Shown here in pieces: positions 52,577-64,000 of a stretch of 64,000 bases of DNA. Within the stretch, counting starts at the first letter, position 1, and every line of letters begins with the position of its first letter. The DNA comes from Aquarana catesbeiana (taxonomy: Eukaryota; Chordata; Amphibia; Anura; Ranidae). The notes under the pieces are model-generated. The model worked only from the letters and a program-made list of their open reading frames with translations, did not search any database and was not told where the DNA came from. A program made the position numbers and the translations under genes. The DNA lies in the NCBI RefSeq assembly GCF_042186555.1, contig NC_133334.1, positions 18,929,018-18,993,017 of the forward strand, in the 5' to 3' direction.

Positions 52577-54690
52577 AATCATTGAAAGCAACGAACGTCC
52601 AACAGCCGGGGCGGGTTGGCGCTGAAGGCGGCACAGAACTGCGTGTTCTCGAAGCCACCTCGCCAAAAAAAATAACTGACTCATAACGCAGCTCATCAGC
52701 TCTCTGATGCCATTATATTATGTAACAATGACTAATGTTCTCAGGGCAGCTGTCACTCGAAATGTTCCGACTTTCTCCAAAAAAAGATACAAATTAAATG
52801 CATCTCTGTATTTGTTAATACATTCAATGTATTTTTAATGCAGTGCAAGTTCCTGACTCTTGCAGGCCCTATACAGCATGTGCGCCATGCTGGTGGTCAA
52901 TTATTGTGCTGTGCTGGGGGTTAATTATTGTACCGTGCTTGGGGCTAATTATTATGCCGTTGATGGGTGTTTATTTTTGTTTTCCATGGTGAGGAGGTAA
53001 TATATTGTCTGGTGAAGGCCGGCCCTAACATATACGGGGGGTTATCGTTGCTGGTCCCATTTGGGCTTATTTTACTCCACAAATCTCTCTAGTGTGCCCC
53101 TAGGCCCTATCTTGTCTATAATACAAATAGGACAGGCTGAAGAACGACCCACTTTTTGTCCACCCCACCTATGACCACACCCACATTTTGACCACACCCA
53201 CAAGAATCTTTGAAATCAATGAACATTCAACAGCTGGGTGGGTTTGGTGCTGATGGCAGAACAAAACAGCTTGCTTTCTTAAAGCTACCTTGACGAAAAA
53301 ATATTGAAGCCATTGTATTATGGAACAATGACGAATGTTCTCAGGGCATCGGTCACTCGAAATGTTCAGACTTTCTCCAAAAAAAGATAGAAAAGACTCA
53401 AATTAATTCAGCTCCGTATTTATTAATACATTAAATGTATTTTTAATGCAGTTTAAGTACCTGACTTTGACCTTGTGCAGGCTCTATACAGCATGAATGC
53501 CATGCTGGCGCTTAATTATTTTGCCGCACTGGTTGCTAATTATTATGCCAGGCTGAGTGTATTTTTGTTCCGTGGTGGGGGTTTATTATTATATTATTTT
53601 CTAGTTATGGCTGGCCCTGACATATACTGGGGGTTATCACTGCTGGCCTTTACACTTGTTGGTGGTTATTGCTGACCCTGATACTTGCTGGGGGTTATCA
53701 TTTCTGGTGCCATTTGGGCTTATTTTACTCCACAAATCTCTATAGTGTGCCCCAAGGCCCTATTTTGTCTATACAAATGGGACAGACTGTGAAGAAAGAC
53801 CCACTTTTTGTCCACCCCCCATGTGACCACACCCACATTTTGACCACACCCACAAGAATCATTGAAATCAATGAACATCCAACAGCCGGGCAGGTTTGGT
53901 GCTGATGGCGGCACGGAATTGCGTGTTCTCATAGCCACCTCGCCACAAAAAAAAAATAACTGACTCATAATGCAGCTCATCAGCTCTCTGATGCTATTAT
54001 GCAACAATGACTAATGTTCTCAGGGCAGCTGTCACTCGAAATGTGCATACTTTCTCCCAAAAAAGATAGAAAAGACACAAATTAATGCCGCTCTGTACAA
54101 TCGTTAATACATTAAATGTATTTTTAATGCAGTGCAAGTATCCGACTCTTGCAGGCCCTATACAGCATGTGTGACATGCTGGTGGTCAATTATTGTGCTG
54201 TGGGTTAATTATTGTGCCGTGCTTGGGGCTAATTATAATGCCATAAATGGGTGTTTATTTTTGTTCCGTGGTGGGGGTTTATTATTATATTGTGCTCTGG
54301 TTAAGGCCGGCCCTGACATGTACTGGGGGTTATCATTGCTGGTCCAATTTGGGCTTATTTTGCTCCACGAATCTCTATAGTGTGTCCCAAGGCCCTATTT
54401 TGTCTATACAAATAGGACAAACTGAAGAACGACCTACTTTTTGTCCAATTCCCACATGTGGCCACACCCACAATCATTAAAATCAATGAACATCCAACAG
54501 CCAGGCGGGTTTGGTGCTGATGGCGGCACAGAACTGCATGTTTTCTTGAAGCCACCTCGCCATTATATTATGTAATAATGACTAAGGTTCTCAGGGCAGC
54601 TGTCACTCAAAATGTTCAGATTCTCTCCAAAAAAAGATAGAAAAGACACAAATGAATGCAGCTGTGTATTCATTAATACATTCAATCCTC
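52577..54690. repeat. Tandem array of about 630-bp units
   Basis: AATCATTGAAA ... GAACATCCAACAGCCGGG recurs at 52577, 53205, 53848 and 54473 (spacing 628, 643, 625). Each unit also has TGTTCTCAGGGCA ... GTCACTCGAAATGTTC, GCAGGCCCTATACAGCATG, a GCTAATTATTATGCC run and ACCACACCCACATTTTG. About 3.3 copies. No similarity to known transposons that I can name. Confidence 0.9.
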
Positions 54691-56204
54691 AGGGGAAGTA
54701 GTGTGATCTCTGTGAGAAGCAAAAAATACCTGGAAGTGTTGTGTCAACTCAGAATTTAGTACAGATGCACTAATCATGAAAACATCTTATGGTAGGTTCT
54801 CTTTAAACTGTGTCTGCTGTGCCCATCAAGCCATGGCTACTACCTAAGCTCTGCTCCTCCTCCTTTAAATCCTATGTTACTGCTTGAAGTAGAATAGTCT
54901 CAGCTGACCATTGGTGTCCTTTAAACTCCTCAATGTCGCATACTGCCCCCTAGAGGCTGGGAAAAGGTAGTAGATAGGGCAACAACTATCAGACTTCCAG
55001 CACCCTCCCTCTGTTCACCGACACTCAAGAAGCTAAATAATCAGATATGGAAAATTAATAAAGCTAAATAAGGGGACAAATACAAATACAAATAATTAAT
55101 TATAAAGCCCGCACATATAAAATAATTCAAAACGTAATATTCTGATCCTTCCTGGCCCTCTCTATCTTCATAAGCATGTAATGCATACAGCAGCTCAGGA
55201 TGTGCTGCTCTTCATCCCAGTATTGTCGGTGTGCAGAGGACACCCTGCTGTGTAAAATTCTATGGTTCCCAGTAACCTGGTGTATTGAGACTCCCTGCTA
55301 CTGAGCCCGTAATTATACAGGCTTGGGCGATGCAAACACACCTGTCAGTTATAGAGGAAGAAAAAAGACAGGAAAATTCTCAGGTCTGAATGAAGTAAAA
55401 AATTTAAGTTCGTAAAGTAGTAATCTTTGCATAAAAAAAAGAATCTCAACTGAATGGAATGTGAAGAAACAAAGCAGGTGATCTCCATCCCGTCATTCCC
55501 CGTGCTTCCATAGAGGTCCGTTTACTGGACGGTGGACACCTATGTCCTGCCACTGGTCAGAGATTTATGAAATTTATAGAAAAACTAAATCCAGACAGGT
55601 TGCATTCCCTGGATTTGTACATGTGGAGACACCTACTTGGCTACAGACCAAGGGAAATCTAGAGTTTAGCAAAAATTTGGAGAGCCCAGCTAAAAATGAA
55701 ATTTTTGGCAAAATAGATTGGAGTCAATGGACAAAAGCAAAATTAGGGTGTTTGATTCTCATGATTGTTAAGGGTGCAATGGAATTTAAATGGCTCCTGA
55801 GGATAATGATATCCCTTGTTTCCTATCCTGGAACTGTTCTGCCAAAAGACCGCCTCTTATTAGCCTCATTCGTTTTTCTTCTTTTTCCTCTTAAAAAATT
55901 AATAATAGCAGAAACAAAGTAAAATAAAAACAACAAGGCAACAGTACACAATGAGATAATATATAAAAAAAAATACAAATATAAAGAACACTAATTGAAA
56001 TATGTTAAACTCGCCTCCAGGCATCCATTTTTTTTCGGTCGTGTACGGCCAATTGAACTTTTGGGTTTCACCTGGAGTGCCAGCACCACAGACAGCCCAG
56101 CTGAATGGGGCATGCTCTAAGGTCCGAGCGGATGTTGCCACGCATTTTAACAATGCATCACGGTGTCTAAGCTGCGCCTTTCTGCTGCATCCCACAGTGC
56201 CTTT
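54691..56204. other. No recognised feature
   Basis: Low-copy looking, AT-rich in places. Open frames are short and without motifs. Confidence 0.45.
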
Positions 56205-58020
56205 CCCTAGTGATCCCTATGCACTCCTGTGTTTCCAAAGACTCCAGTAACACATGTGCTCCTGTGTCTTCAATGACTCCAGTGATCCCTATGTGCTCCT
56301 GTGTATCCAGTAACTCCCTTGTCTCTAAAGACCTGTATGCTACTGTGTCTCCATTGACTCCATTGATCCCTATGTGCTCCTCTGTCTCCAGTGATCCATG
56401 TGTGCTCCTGTGTCTCCAATGACTCCAGTGATCCCTATGTGCTCCTGTGTCTCCCGTGACTCCCTTGTCTCAAATTACCTGTATGCTACTGTGTCTCCAA
56501 TGACTCCGGTGATCCCTATGTGCTCCTCTGTCTCCAGTGACCCCCTGTGTACTCCTTTGTCTCCAATGAATCCAGTGACCCCTCTGTGCTCCTGTGTTTC
56601 CAGAGACTCCAGTGTCTCCAGTGACACATGTGCTCCTGTGTCTTCAATGACTTCAGTGATCCCTATGTGCTCCTGTGTCTCCCGTGACTCCCTTGTCTCT
56701 AATGACCTGTATGCTACTGTGTCGCAAATGACTCCAGTGATCCCTATGTGCTCCTCTGTCTTCAGTGACCCATGTGTTCTCCTATGTCTCCAATGAATCC
56801 AGTGATCCCTCTGTGCTCCTGTGTTTCCAGAGACTCCAGTGTCTCCTGTGTGCACCTCTGTCTACAATGACTCCAGTGGTCCCTACTGTATGTGCTCCTT
56901 TTTCTTCAGTGTCTTCAGTGACCCCTGTGTGCTCCTGTGTCTCCAATGACACCATGATCCATCTGTGCTTCTGTGTCTCTAGCTACTCAAGTCACCCCTG
57001 TGACACTGTAACCTTGTGTGCTTTACTTTCTCCAATGACTCCAGTGGTCCCTACTGTATGTGCTCCTTTGTCTCCAGTGTCTCAAGTGACTCAGTATGTA
57101 ACTGTCTCCAATGTCTCCAGTGGCCCCTCTGTGCTCATGTGTTCCCAGAGACTCCAGTGACTCCTGTGTGCTTTATTTTCTCCAATGACTCCAGTGGTCC
57201 CTACTGTATGTGCTCCTTTGTCTCCAGTGTCTCAAGTGACTCAGTATGTAACTGTCTCCAATGACTCCAGTGGCCCCTCTGTGCTCATGTGTTCCCAGAG
57301 ACTCCAGTGACTCCTGTGTGCTTTATTTTCTCCAATGACTCCAGTGATCCCTACTGTATGTGCTTCTTTGTCTCCAGTGTCTTCAGTGACCCCTGTGTGC
57401 TCCTGTGTCTCCAATGACTCCAGTAATCCCTCTGTGCTGCTGTGTTCCCAGTGAATCTAGTGTCTCCAGTGACTCTGTGTGCAACTCTGTGTCCAATGAC
57501 TCCAGTGATCCCTCTGTGCTGCTGTGTCTCAAGTGACTCAAGTGACCCCTGTGACCACAGTAACCATATGTGCTCCTGTGTTTCCAGTGACTCCGGTGTC
57601 TCGGGTGACCAGTGTGCTCCTGTGTTTAAAATTAGTCCTATGATCCCTCTGTGTTCCTGTGTCTCCAGTGTCTTCAATGACCCCTGTGTGCCCCTGTGTC
57701 TCCTATGACTTCAGTGACCCTATGTGCTCCTGTGTCTCCTCTCCAGTGACTCCAGTGTCTTCAGTGACCCCTATGTGCTCCTGTGTCTCCTATGGCTTCA
57801 ATGACCCCTGTGTGTTCATGTTTCTCCTCTCCAGTGACTCCAGTGTCTTCAGTGACCCCTGTGTTCTCCTGTGCTTCCAGTTATTCCAAGGACCCCTGTA
57901 ACCGCTGTGCGCTCCTGTGTCTCCAGTGACCTCTGAATCTCCAGTGCACCCCAGTGACTCCAAGTACACCCCTGAGTTCCCTGTGCACCCCTCTGTGACT
58001 CCATGCAGCCTCAGGTACTC
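56205..58020. repeat. Minisatellite, about 37-bp units
   Basis: Units combine GACTCCAGTGATCCCTATGT and GCTCCTGTGTCTCCAAT, with many length variants made of about 12-bp sub-blocks (TCTCCAGTGACT). A higher-order block (TGACTCCTGTGTGCTTTATT to ACTGTCTCCAATG) is duplicated at about 57000-57330. Confidence 0.93.
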
Positions 58021-58756
58021 CCTGTAGTTGTATGGCCTGCTAAGCTCCACTGTCAGCGCCCACTGCTGCCTCTCAATGACAGCATACAGTTAACTAAACT
58101 ACCTAAATACACCTTTCAAAAAAATACACTCTGAGAGCAAAAATAATATTTAATTTTTTTTTTTTTTAAGGCAAATTTCACCTAAGCAGCTCAACGAGCG
58201 AAACCGAAAGCTTCCACTTTGGCAAAACTTGCTGACGGCAAAATCAATTTCGACAAAATCACTCGACTCATCCCTAGCACTGGCAATCAACACTTAAATA
58301 TTGCTGGTTTGTTACGTAAACTGAAATACATGGTGGGGGGAGGGGGGGTCATTGGAATTCGTCTCTCTTGTTATAAGAAGGTACATTATATCATGAAGCG
58401 GTGAAACGCATCTCTATATCGTTAGATGGAGGAAGCTGAAGCCGATTGTTTCTCGGTTCAATAAGTACAGAGTCATATTGGGCTTTAGCAGAAAAATGGC
58501 AAGGTGCGATGAACCAAGCCTAAATGACTTTTCTGAGAATGCCGGTCTCTGCAGGCGGTCAGGAAGAGGTGAGCCAGTGCCGTTCACAGAATTTCTATTG
58601 TAAACATTTTTTCTTCTAAACCGAGATCCACGTTGGCGCTCCAATCCTTTTCCTTTAATTCCTATATGTTTTTTCCAATTCTTAATCACCAATTTTTAAT
58701 CACACACTGAAATTCAAAGACACAAACCTCAAACAAACATACTTTCATTTAATTAT
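58021..58756. other. No recognised gene; weak GAAACGC motif at 58396
   Basis: ATCATGAAGCGGTGAAACGC (58391-58410) resembles a decayed hammerhead core; nothing else found. Confidence 0.4.
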
Positions 58757-59935
58757 ATAGCCAAACCTTGATGGACACCTGACTATCAAAACTGTTGTTG
58801 GACATCACATTCCAAAACAAAGGCCATTTATATGGAGTTGGTCTCTTTTACTGCTATAACAGCCTCCACTCTTCTAGGAAGGCTTTGAATGAGAAGATCT
58901 GTTGATCAGTAGGGTTCAGGTCAGGGTTCTGTGCAGGGCACTCCAGTTCCTCCACACCAAACTGGTAAAAACATGTTTTATAGGAATGTTGATTGAGAAG
59001 ACCTGGCTCATTCCAATTTATACCAAAAGTGTTCAGTAAGGTTGAGGTCACAGCCTTGAAGGCCACTCGAGTTCCTCCACACCAAACTGGTCAAACCGTG
59101 TCTTTTTGAAGATGCTGGTTGAGAAGACCTGGCTCATTCCAGTTTATCCCAAAGGTGTTTAGTAGGATTAAGGTCAGGGCCTTAAAATCCACTTGAGTTC
59201 CTCCACACCAAACTGATCAAACCATGTCTTTATGAAGATGCTGGATGAGAAGATCTGGCTCATTCCAACGTATCCTAAAGGTGATCAGTAGGGTTGAGGT
59301 CAGGACTCTGAATGCCACTCAAGTTCCTCCACACCAAATTGGTCAATTCATATCTTTATGTTGCTGGCTTTATACACAGGTGCACAGTTATGCTGGAACA
59401 GAAGAGCGTCTTCCCCAAACTGTTACCACAAGGTTGGGAGATCCCAATTGTCAAAAATGTCTGTGTATGGTGTAGTATTACCAGTACCCCTCACTGGAAA
59501 TGACAGAACTCCATCATTTGGAGGGGGGGGGGTCCACATACTTTTTGTACTATAGTGTCAGACAGTACAATCTGGTCAAAACATGCCTTTAGGGGAGATG
59601 TTGGTTGAGAAGACCGGGCTCATTTCAACTTATCCCAAAGGTGTTCAGTAGGGTAGAGGCCAGGGCTCTGTGCAGGACACTTGATTTCCTCAACACCAAA
59701 CAATTTAAACCAGGTCTTTATGGAGCTGGCTTTGTACACAAGCCCCAGTCATGCTGGAGCAGAAGAACATCTTCCCAACACTGTTACCACAAGGTTGGAG
59801 GAGCCCATTTGTTAACAATGTCTTTGTATGACGGAGAATTACCAGTACACTTCAGTGGAAACACCTTAACTCCATCATTTGGAGGGGGGGGGGGGGAACA
59901 TACTTTTAGTCCTACAGAAGTATGTTAGAGAGTAC
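58757..59935 (-). mobile_element. Rearranged Tc1-like element with 126-bp tandem duplications
   Basis: The left end region (AAACCTTGATGGACACCTGA) and GGAGTTGGTCTC, CTATAACAGCCTCCACTCTT, CTCCACACCAAACTGG belong to a Tc1 family whose transposase reads on the minus strand (PAQNPDLNP-type motif). The block with TTCCTCCACACCAAACTGG is repeated at 58947, 59072, 59198 and 59324 (126-bp period, 42 codons). The 3' part is present twice (to about 59560, CCACATACTTTTTGTACTAT, and again 59575-59935). No intact reading frame. Confidence 0.8.
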
Positions 59936-61117
59936 AGTGTGCATCCTTGCTTATCAGCTGCTGCAAAAAGACTAAATGTACAGTAAGCCGCTTTCATTTT
60001 TTGAGCAAAAGCCTACTGATGGACACCTGACCATAGGCCTTGCTTGGGAAGCCTATAAACCAAGGATACTTTTTGAACTGGCATGCACAAGTGATGGTTT
60101 AATACGTCTACTTCCATATGCTTCAGGAGGAAGCATTTCCTCAATCTTCTCTCCTCCAGTGATCAGAAACTAATGTTGTAATTGGGGGGGGGGGGGAGAA
60201 GACTAAGGAAATGCTTCCTCCTTCTTGCAGAAGACCGATGACATCATCTTGCCCTATACAAAGTCACTAGGGGAGGGGAGAATGAGGAAATGCTTCCTCC
60301 TGCGTGCAGAAGACTAATGACATCATCTCAGCCTAGGTACAGTCATGAAACCTGAGCTCAAGGGAGGCTTTTTAATTTTGATGATAAAAGGTGGAGCTTC
60401 TTTGATAAATAGATTTACATGACTGTGTCATCTCTGAGCTGGCATCTCAGTCCAGAAGTAGATGGTTACCCTGGGATGATGCCTGAACAAAGATAGTGCT
60501 ATCCTTTCGAAGTGAAAAGAAGCTGAAGGCCACTTAAAAAAAAAGGTATAAAAGACAAAAAACAAAACAAAAAAACAAAACAAATACAAATAGAAAAATA
60601 AAACTAAAGCAGTATCCAGTGCAGTAGGGAAGCCAGCGCTTATTAATTTGCTAATGCACCAGAGACTGGAGAGCTCCATGTAACAACCAATATTATGTTT
60701 GCAGATTTTCTTTTTCTTTTTCCAATTGAATAATGAAATGTGACGGACATATTAACCCGCATTACAGAGAGGTGATCTTCAGCGGTGCCGCGTGTCGCGG
60801 AGGGAAGATCGCAGATTAGCCGCAAGGTTGCAGCGTGTAGTAGACACACTAATCCTCAGCACCTCTGTGTGGATTTTGCATGCCCCTATCTGGCGTCCGG
60901 CTGCCCTTGTGGCTCTTGCAGGCCATTGGCGGCCACAGAGATTTATCGCCGCCTTTAGTCCGCAACGCCTCCCGGGGGAAGAGAAAACACAAATGGCAAA
61001 ATGATTACATTTTTTGTAAATGGTAATATACTTTTTATCATCAGGAATTAAAATGAAAATGTGCTTTCCCTTTTTATGTGTCACATTCCATAATGAGCTG
61101 AGCTTTTTGTCTTTTAC
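59936..61117. other. Mostly unassigned; dispersed repeats at 60218-60332
   Basis: GATGGACACCTGACCAT at about 60018 looks like a stray Tc1 terminal piece. Two tandem copies of the GAAATGCTTCCTCCT repeat are at 60218 and 60289. 60430-61117 holds nothing recognised. Confidence 0.45.
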
Positions 61118-61401
61118 ACCGTCTTTAGCCGGCCTTAGCTGGCTGCATGCTTGCTCATCAGAAGAAAGTCAGACAGTAGATTTTTCAGGAGTAGATCAGT
61201 GGCAGCTTCGGCATGTCTGTTCAGAACCCTTTACATGCCATATTGCGACATTTAGCTGGCAAAAGTGTCGCAATAAGGCTTGTAAACCGTTTTAAACAGA
61301 CATGCCAAAGCTGCCACTGATCTACTCCCAATAAATCTACTGTCTGACTTTCTTCTGATGAGCAAGCATTCAGCCAGGTAAGGCCAGCTAAAGTCGGTGC
61401 A
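61118..61401. repeat. Foldback element, arms of about 135 bp
   Basis: GCTCATCAGAAGAAAGTCAG and GAGTAGATCAGTGGCAGCTT occur left, and their complements in reverse order right, around a loop near 61255. No coding capacity. Confidence 0.88.
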
Positions 61402-61692
61402 TATTTCTTTCCTGCAACCACGGGTTTGCACAATTTCCCCATCAACACACACGGTGCTGACAGTTGAATCCCTCCCTCCTTGTCTGCTCCCAGTAAGGGG
61501 GAGGGGGGGCTGGGGCGTGTGGGGGTAGCTGTTTCTGCCGGAAGAAGACAGCGATTATCGCTAGCAGCTATAGAAGTTGCTAGCAATAATTGCAATTGAA
61601 TCTGGCAGGCTGGTTGTACCCAAGTTATTCGATTGGTACATTCAGTCTGCCCACACACGGTTCAAATCTTGGTCGGTTCCTGGTTCAAACCA

Positions 61693-61860
61693 TCTGTGGG
61701 AAAGAAAAGGGTGGAAGGCGCGGGATCTAATGCTTGAATCAAGATGATACAAAAAAGTTACTACGTATTTGTATTTATCCACCTTGTATGAGAATACATT
61801 GTATCATCTTGATTCAAGTGTTAGATCACGCGCCTTCTGCCCCTTTCTTTCACTCTGCCT
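61693..61860. repeat. Inverted repeat, arms of about 55 bp
   Basis: AAGGCGCGGGATCTAATGCT ... AATCAAGATGATACAA against the complement at 61801-61860. Loop of about 40 bp. Confidence 0.85.
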
Positions 61861-62143
61861 TCTTCGGACCACCCCTGGTCAGTTTAGGCAGTGGGACACC
61901 CATGATCATCCTCTACTTCTCACCATTTGAAGGTACAACCATTCCATATTAATATCGGCTTCACAAGCACAGGAGAAATACTTTCTCTGTTCATATCAAA
62001 CCATTTATGGCCTGGCCTTAGACTGCCACTCGAAGTGCCACTACAGGACTACCCAGTGTCTCACAAAGCGTATGGGTGCCGACTTCAAGAGCGCTCATCC
62101 CAGTCTTGGCCGAAGCGCATTAAAACAACTCCATGAAAACCAA

Positions 62144-62372
62144 ACAAAGTGCATGAAAGTAAGATATGGATTCATCCCGGCTCCTTTCAGGCCATGTTCC
62201 CTCCAATGCGTTTCATCCCGTCAACAGGGCTTAGTCATAGTGGTGGGCACCCCCTCTAGGTGGAAAGTCCACCTCTATGACTAAGCCCCATGAGTGAGGG
62301 TGAAACGAGTCAGTGGGGCATGGCCTGGGTGGAGCCAGGCTGAAACTGCATCATACTTTCATGCACTTTGGC
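62144..62372. repeat. Palindromic hammerhead-family element
   Basis: The left arm (AAGTGCATGAAAGTAAG ... AATGCGTTTCATCCCG ... AGGGCTTAGTCATAG) and right arm (CTATGACTAAGCCCC ... GGTGAAACGAGTCAGTGGGG ... CTTTCATGCACTT) are diverged reverse complements around a loop of about 35 bp. Each arm contains a GAAACG block with nearby GCCCC/GGGGC pairing. Confidence 0.7.
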
Positions 62373-62691
62373 TAGCTTTCTTGGGGTGTGGCTCTTATTT
62401 GTTCATTTTAATATCTCACTCTCTCAGAGTTTGCAGAGGGGGGCGTCATAAGGAACCACACCTTTGACATTATGTGGAAAGACCAAGGTCCTGGATTCGA
62501 CGTGTTGAAGAAGGTCAATTACATTAGTATAGGGTGCTACAGTATATTATAGACCACTGATCTCTCAATAAAGAGGACTCATCACTGCCCCAACTATAAC
62601 GAGGGATATTTTGTTCACCCCTTGTGATAGCAATAGAGTTGAAGAAAAAAAAAAAAGAAACAGTGTCAAAAAATAAACTGAAATAAAATAA
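62373..62691. other. No recognised feature
   Basis: An AATAAA at about 62567 follows the palindrome; otherwise nothing identified. Confidence 0.4.
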
Positions 62692-62693
62692 AT

Positions 62694-63154
62694 ACAGCGG
62701 AACCTTGGTTTATGAGTAACGTGGTTAATGAGCGTTTTGAAAGACAAGCAACTTTTTTTTTTATATTCTGACTCGTTGACGGTTGTCTCGCAAAACGAGG
62801 CGAATTCAAGCTAATGTGGTGTGCAGTACCGCATTTGGTCAGAGGTACCGTTCGGAAATACTCAGAATCACTCGGAAATACTCGGAGACACTCGAAAATA
62901 CTCCGTTCCCGAGTGTTTCTGAGCCTTTCCGAGGCTTTCCGAGTTCAGCCGAGCTGTCCCCGAGTATTTCCGAGACTCTCCGGCGCCCCCCCACCTCTGG
63001 CCACATGTGGTATTGCATGCAATAGAAGTCATTGTGGAACTAATTATCTTTGTTTCCATTGACTTCTATGGGGAAACTTGCTTTGATATGCGAGTGCTTT
63101 GGATTTCAAGCATTCTCCTGGAATGGATTATGCTCGTAATCCAAGGTTCCACTG
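62694..63154. mobile_element. Mariner-type MITE, TA target site
   Basis: Ends CAGCGGAACCTTGG and CCAAGGTTCCACTG are inverted, with TA at 62692-62693 and 63155-63156. The interior contains tandem ACTCGGAAATACTC motifs in both orientations (62855-62975). 461 bp, non-coding. Confidence 0.88.
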
Positions 63155-63182
63155 TAATAAAATCAGTGAAAATGTTAACCAA

Positions 63183-63206
63183 CCCCCCCCCCCCCCCCCC
63201 CCCCCC
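63183..63206. repeat. Poly-C run (24)
   Basis: An uninterrupted run of 24 C. 63207-63740 holds nothing recognised. Confidence 0.98.
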
Positions 63207-63742
63207 GCGAATGCCAACATGCACGTAGGTTGCATATGTAAACAGTGATTGCACCACACATGTTAAATATCATCGCAAACGGTGAGTGTGTGAGAGCAAT
63301 GATTCTAGCAGGGGAGATCATACTTTCTTATAAATCGATAACCTGTAAAAGCTTTTAAAGTGTCAACTATGGAGATTTTTAGGTATTGAAGTTTGTAGCC
63401 ATTTCTCAATTTTAAATCTTGACATGTTTGGTATCTACTTACTTGGCACAACATAATATTTTATATTTTGCCAAAAACATTGGGTATTGTATTGTGTTTG
63501 GGCACACTAAAACACATTTAAATGTACTTTTTACTGAAAATTTGAGTTTGATAAACTGCTGTGCAAATACTGTGCAACATAAAAAAATTGCAACAACCAT
63601 CATTGTATTCTCTGGGGCCTCTGCTTTCAGAAAATATATGTTTGGGGGTTCTAAGTATATTTCTAGCAAAGAAATGCTGATTTTTACATACAGTATGTGA
63701 AAGATTTCAAAATTGCCTCATGGTTAAATGGTCCTTCAGATA

Positions 63743-64000
63743 CAGTGGGGGAAAATAACGATTTGATCCCCTGCAGATTTTGTCAGTTTGCCCACTTACA
63801 AAGAAATGAAGGGTCTATAATTTTTTTCATAGGTGTATTTTATATGATAAATATCAACCAAAAATCCAGAATAAACACATGATACAAATGTTGAAAATTG
63901 AGTTGCAGTTCAGTGAGTAAAATAAGTATTTGATCCCCGACCAACCAACAATAATTCTGCCTCCCACAGACTGGCTACAGTAGGTGCTCATGTGGTACAC
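63743..64000. mobile_element. Start of a Tc1-like transposon, runs out of the window
   Basis: TA then CAGTGGGGGAAAATAACGAT, GATCCCCTGC, GTTTGCCCACTTACAAAGA and the inner direct repeat AATAAGTATTTGATCCCC (63922-63939) are the IR/DR-type end of a Tc1 family I recognise. The transposase would lie beyond 64000. Confidence 0.85.

Noticed and set aside
58391..58420. A fifth hammerhead core (ATGAAGCGGTGAAACGC)
   Set aside because: The CTG of the core and convincing helix I pairing are missing; kept only as a weak family relative.

Overview
The window looks like intergenic or intronic DNA from a large, repeat-rich vertebrate genome. The best fit is an anuran of the true-frog (ranid) type. I infer this from dispersed repeats I remember from such genomes (families opening AACCACTTCAGCCCCGGAAG, or with Harbinger ends such as CCGTACACACG), from many Tc1/mariner, hAT and Harbinger-like DNA transposons, and from CR1-like and L1-like retrotransposon pieces. 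I recognise no host protein-coding exon, tRNA, rRNA or CRISPR array. The only long reading frames with real coding character belong to transposons.

Layout. 0-5 kb: a TA-flanked DNA transposon carrying a 26-bp satellite, a hammerhead-ribozyme-like motif, a 33-bp satellite and an LTR-like block with a Harbinger-type MITE inside. 5-11 kb: a hAT MITE, a Tc1-like element whose coding region has partly turned into a 27-bp satellite, another MITE, and a 62-bp satellite split by a solo LTR. 12-14 kb: a pyrimidine-rich 32-bp satellite. 14.5-19.7 kb: ranid-type repeats with nested hAT, MITE and hammerhead-element insertions. 19.7-23.6 kb: an L1-like fragment split by a hAT element full of 19-bp repeats, then a palindromic Tc1 element. 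24-27.5 kb: a second solo LTR of the same family, split by a palindromic hammerhead element, and a second deleted Tc1 copy. 27.9-33 kb: three satellites (28 bp, about 11-12 bp, about 15 bp). 33.6-35.8 kb: a nested foldback structure. 36-37.6 kb: a 27-bp satellite. 39.5-44.1 kb: AT-rich foldback DNA, a broken CR1-like LINE and a complete-looking Tc1 transposon with a DD34E transposase. 45.6-54.7 kb: ranid-type repeats and two long-unit tandem arrays (about 370 and about 630 bp). 56-58 kb: a 37-bp-class satellite. 58.7-64 kb: a rearranged Tc1 element, foldbacks, a mariner-type MITE and the first 258 bp of another Tc1 element that runs out of the window.

Tandem repeats fill about a quarter of the window (my sum of the intervals listed), and several lie inside DNA transposons. 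The most interesting theme is a dispersed family with hammerhead-ribozyme cores (CTGANGA ... GAAACGCGT). Three insertions carrying this family's motif, one of them only a degenerate core, are bounded by direct repeats of about 14 bp, as expected for target-primed retroposition. All structures were read by eye; no folding, alignment or database search was possible.
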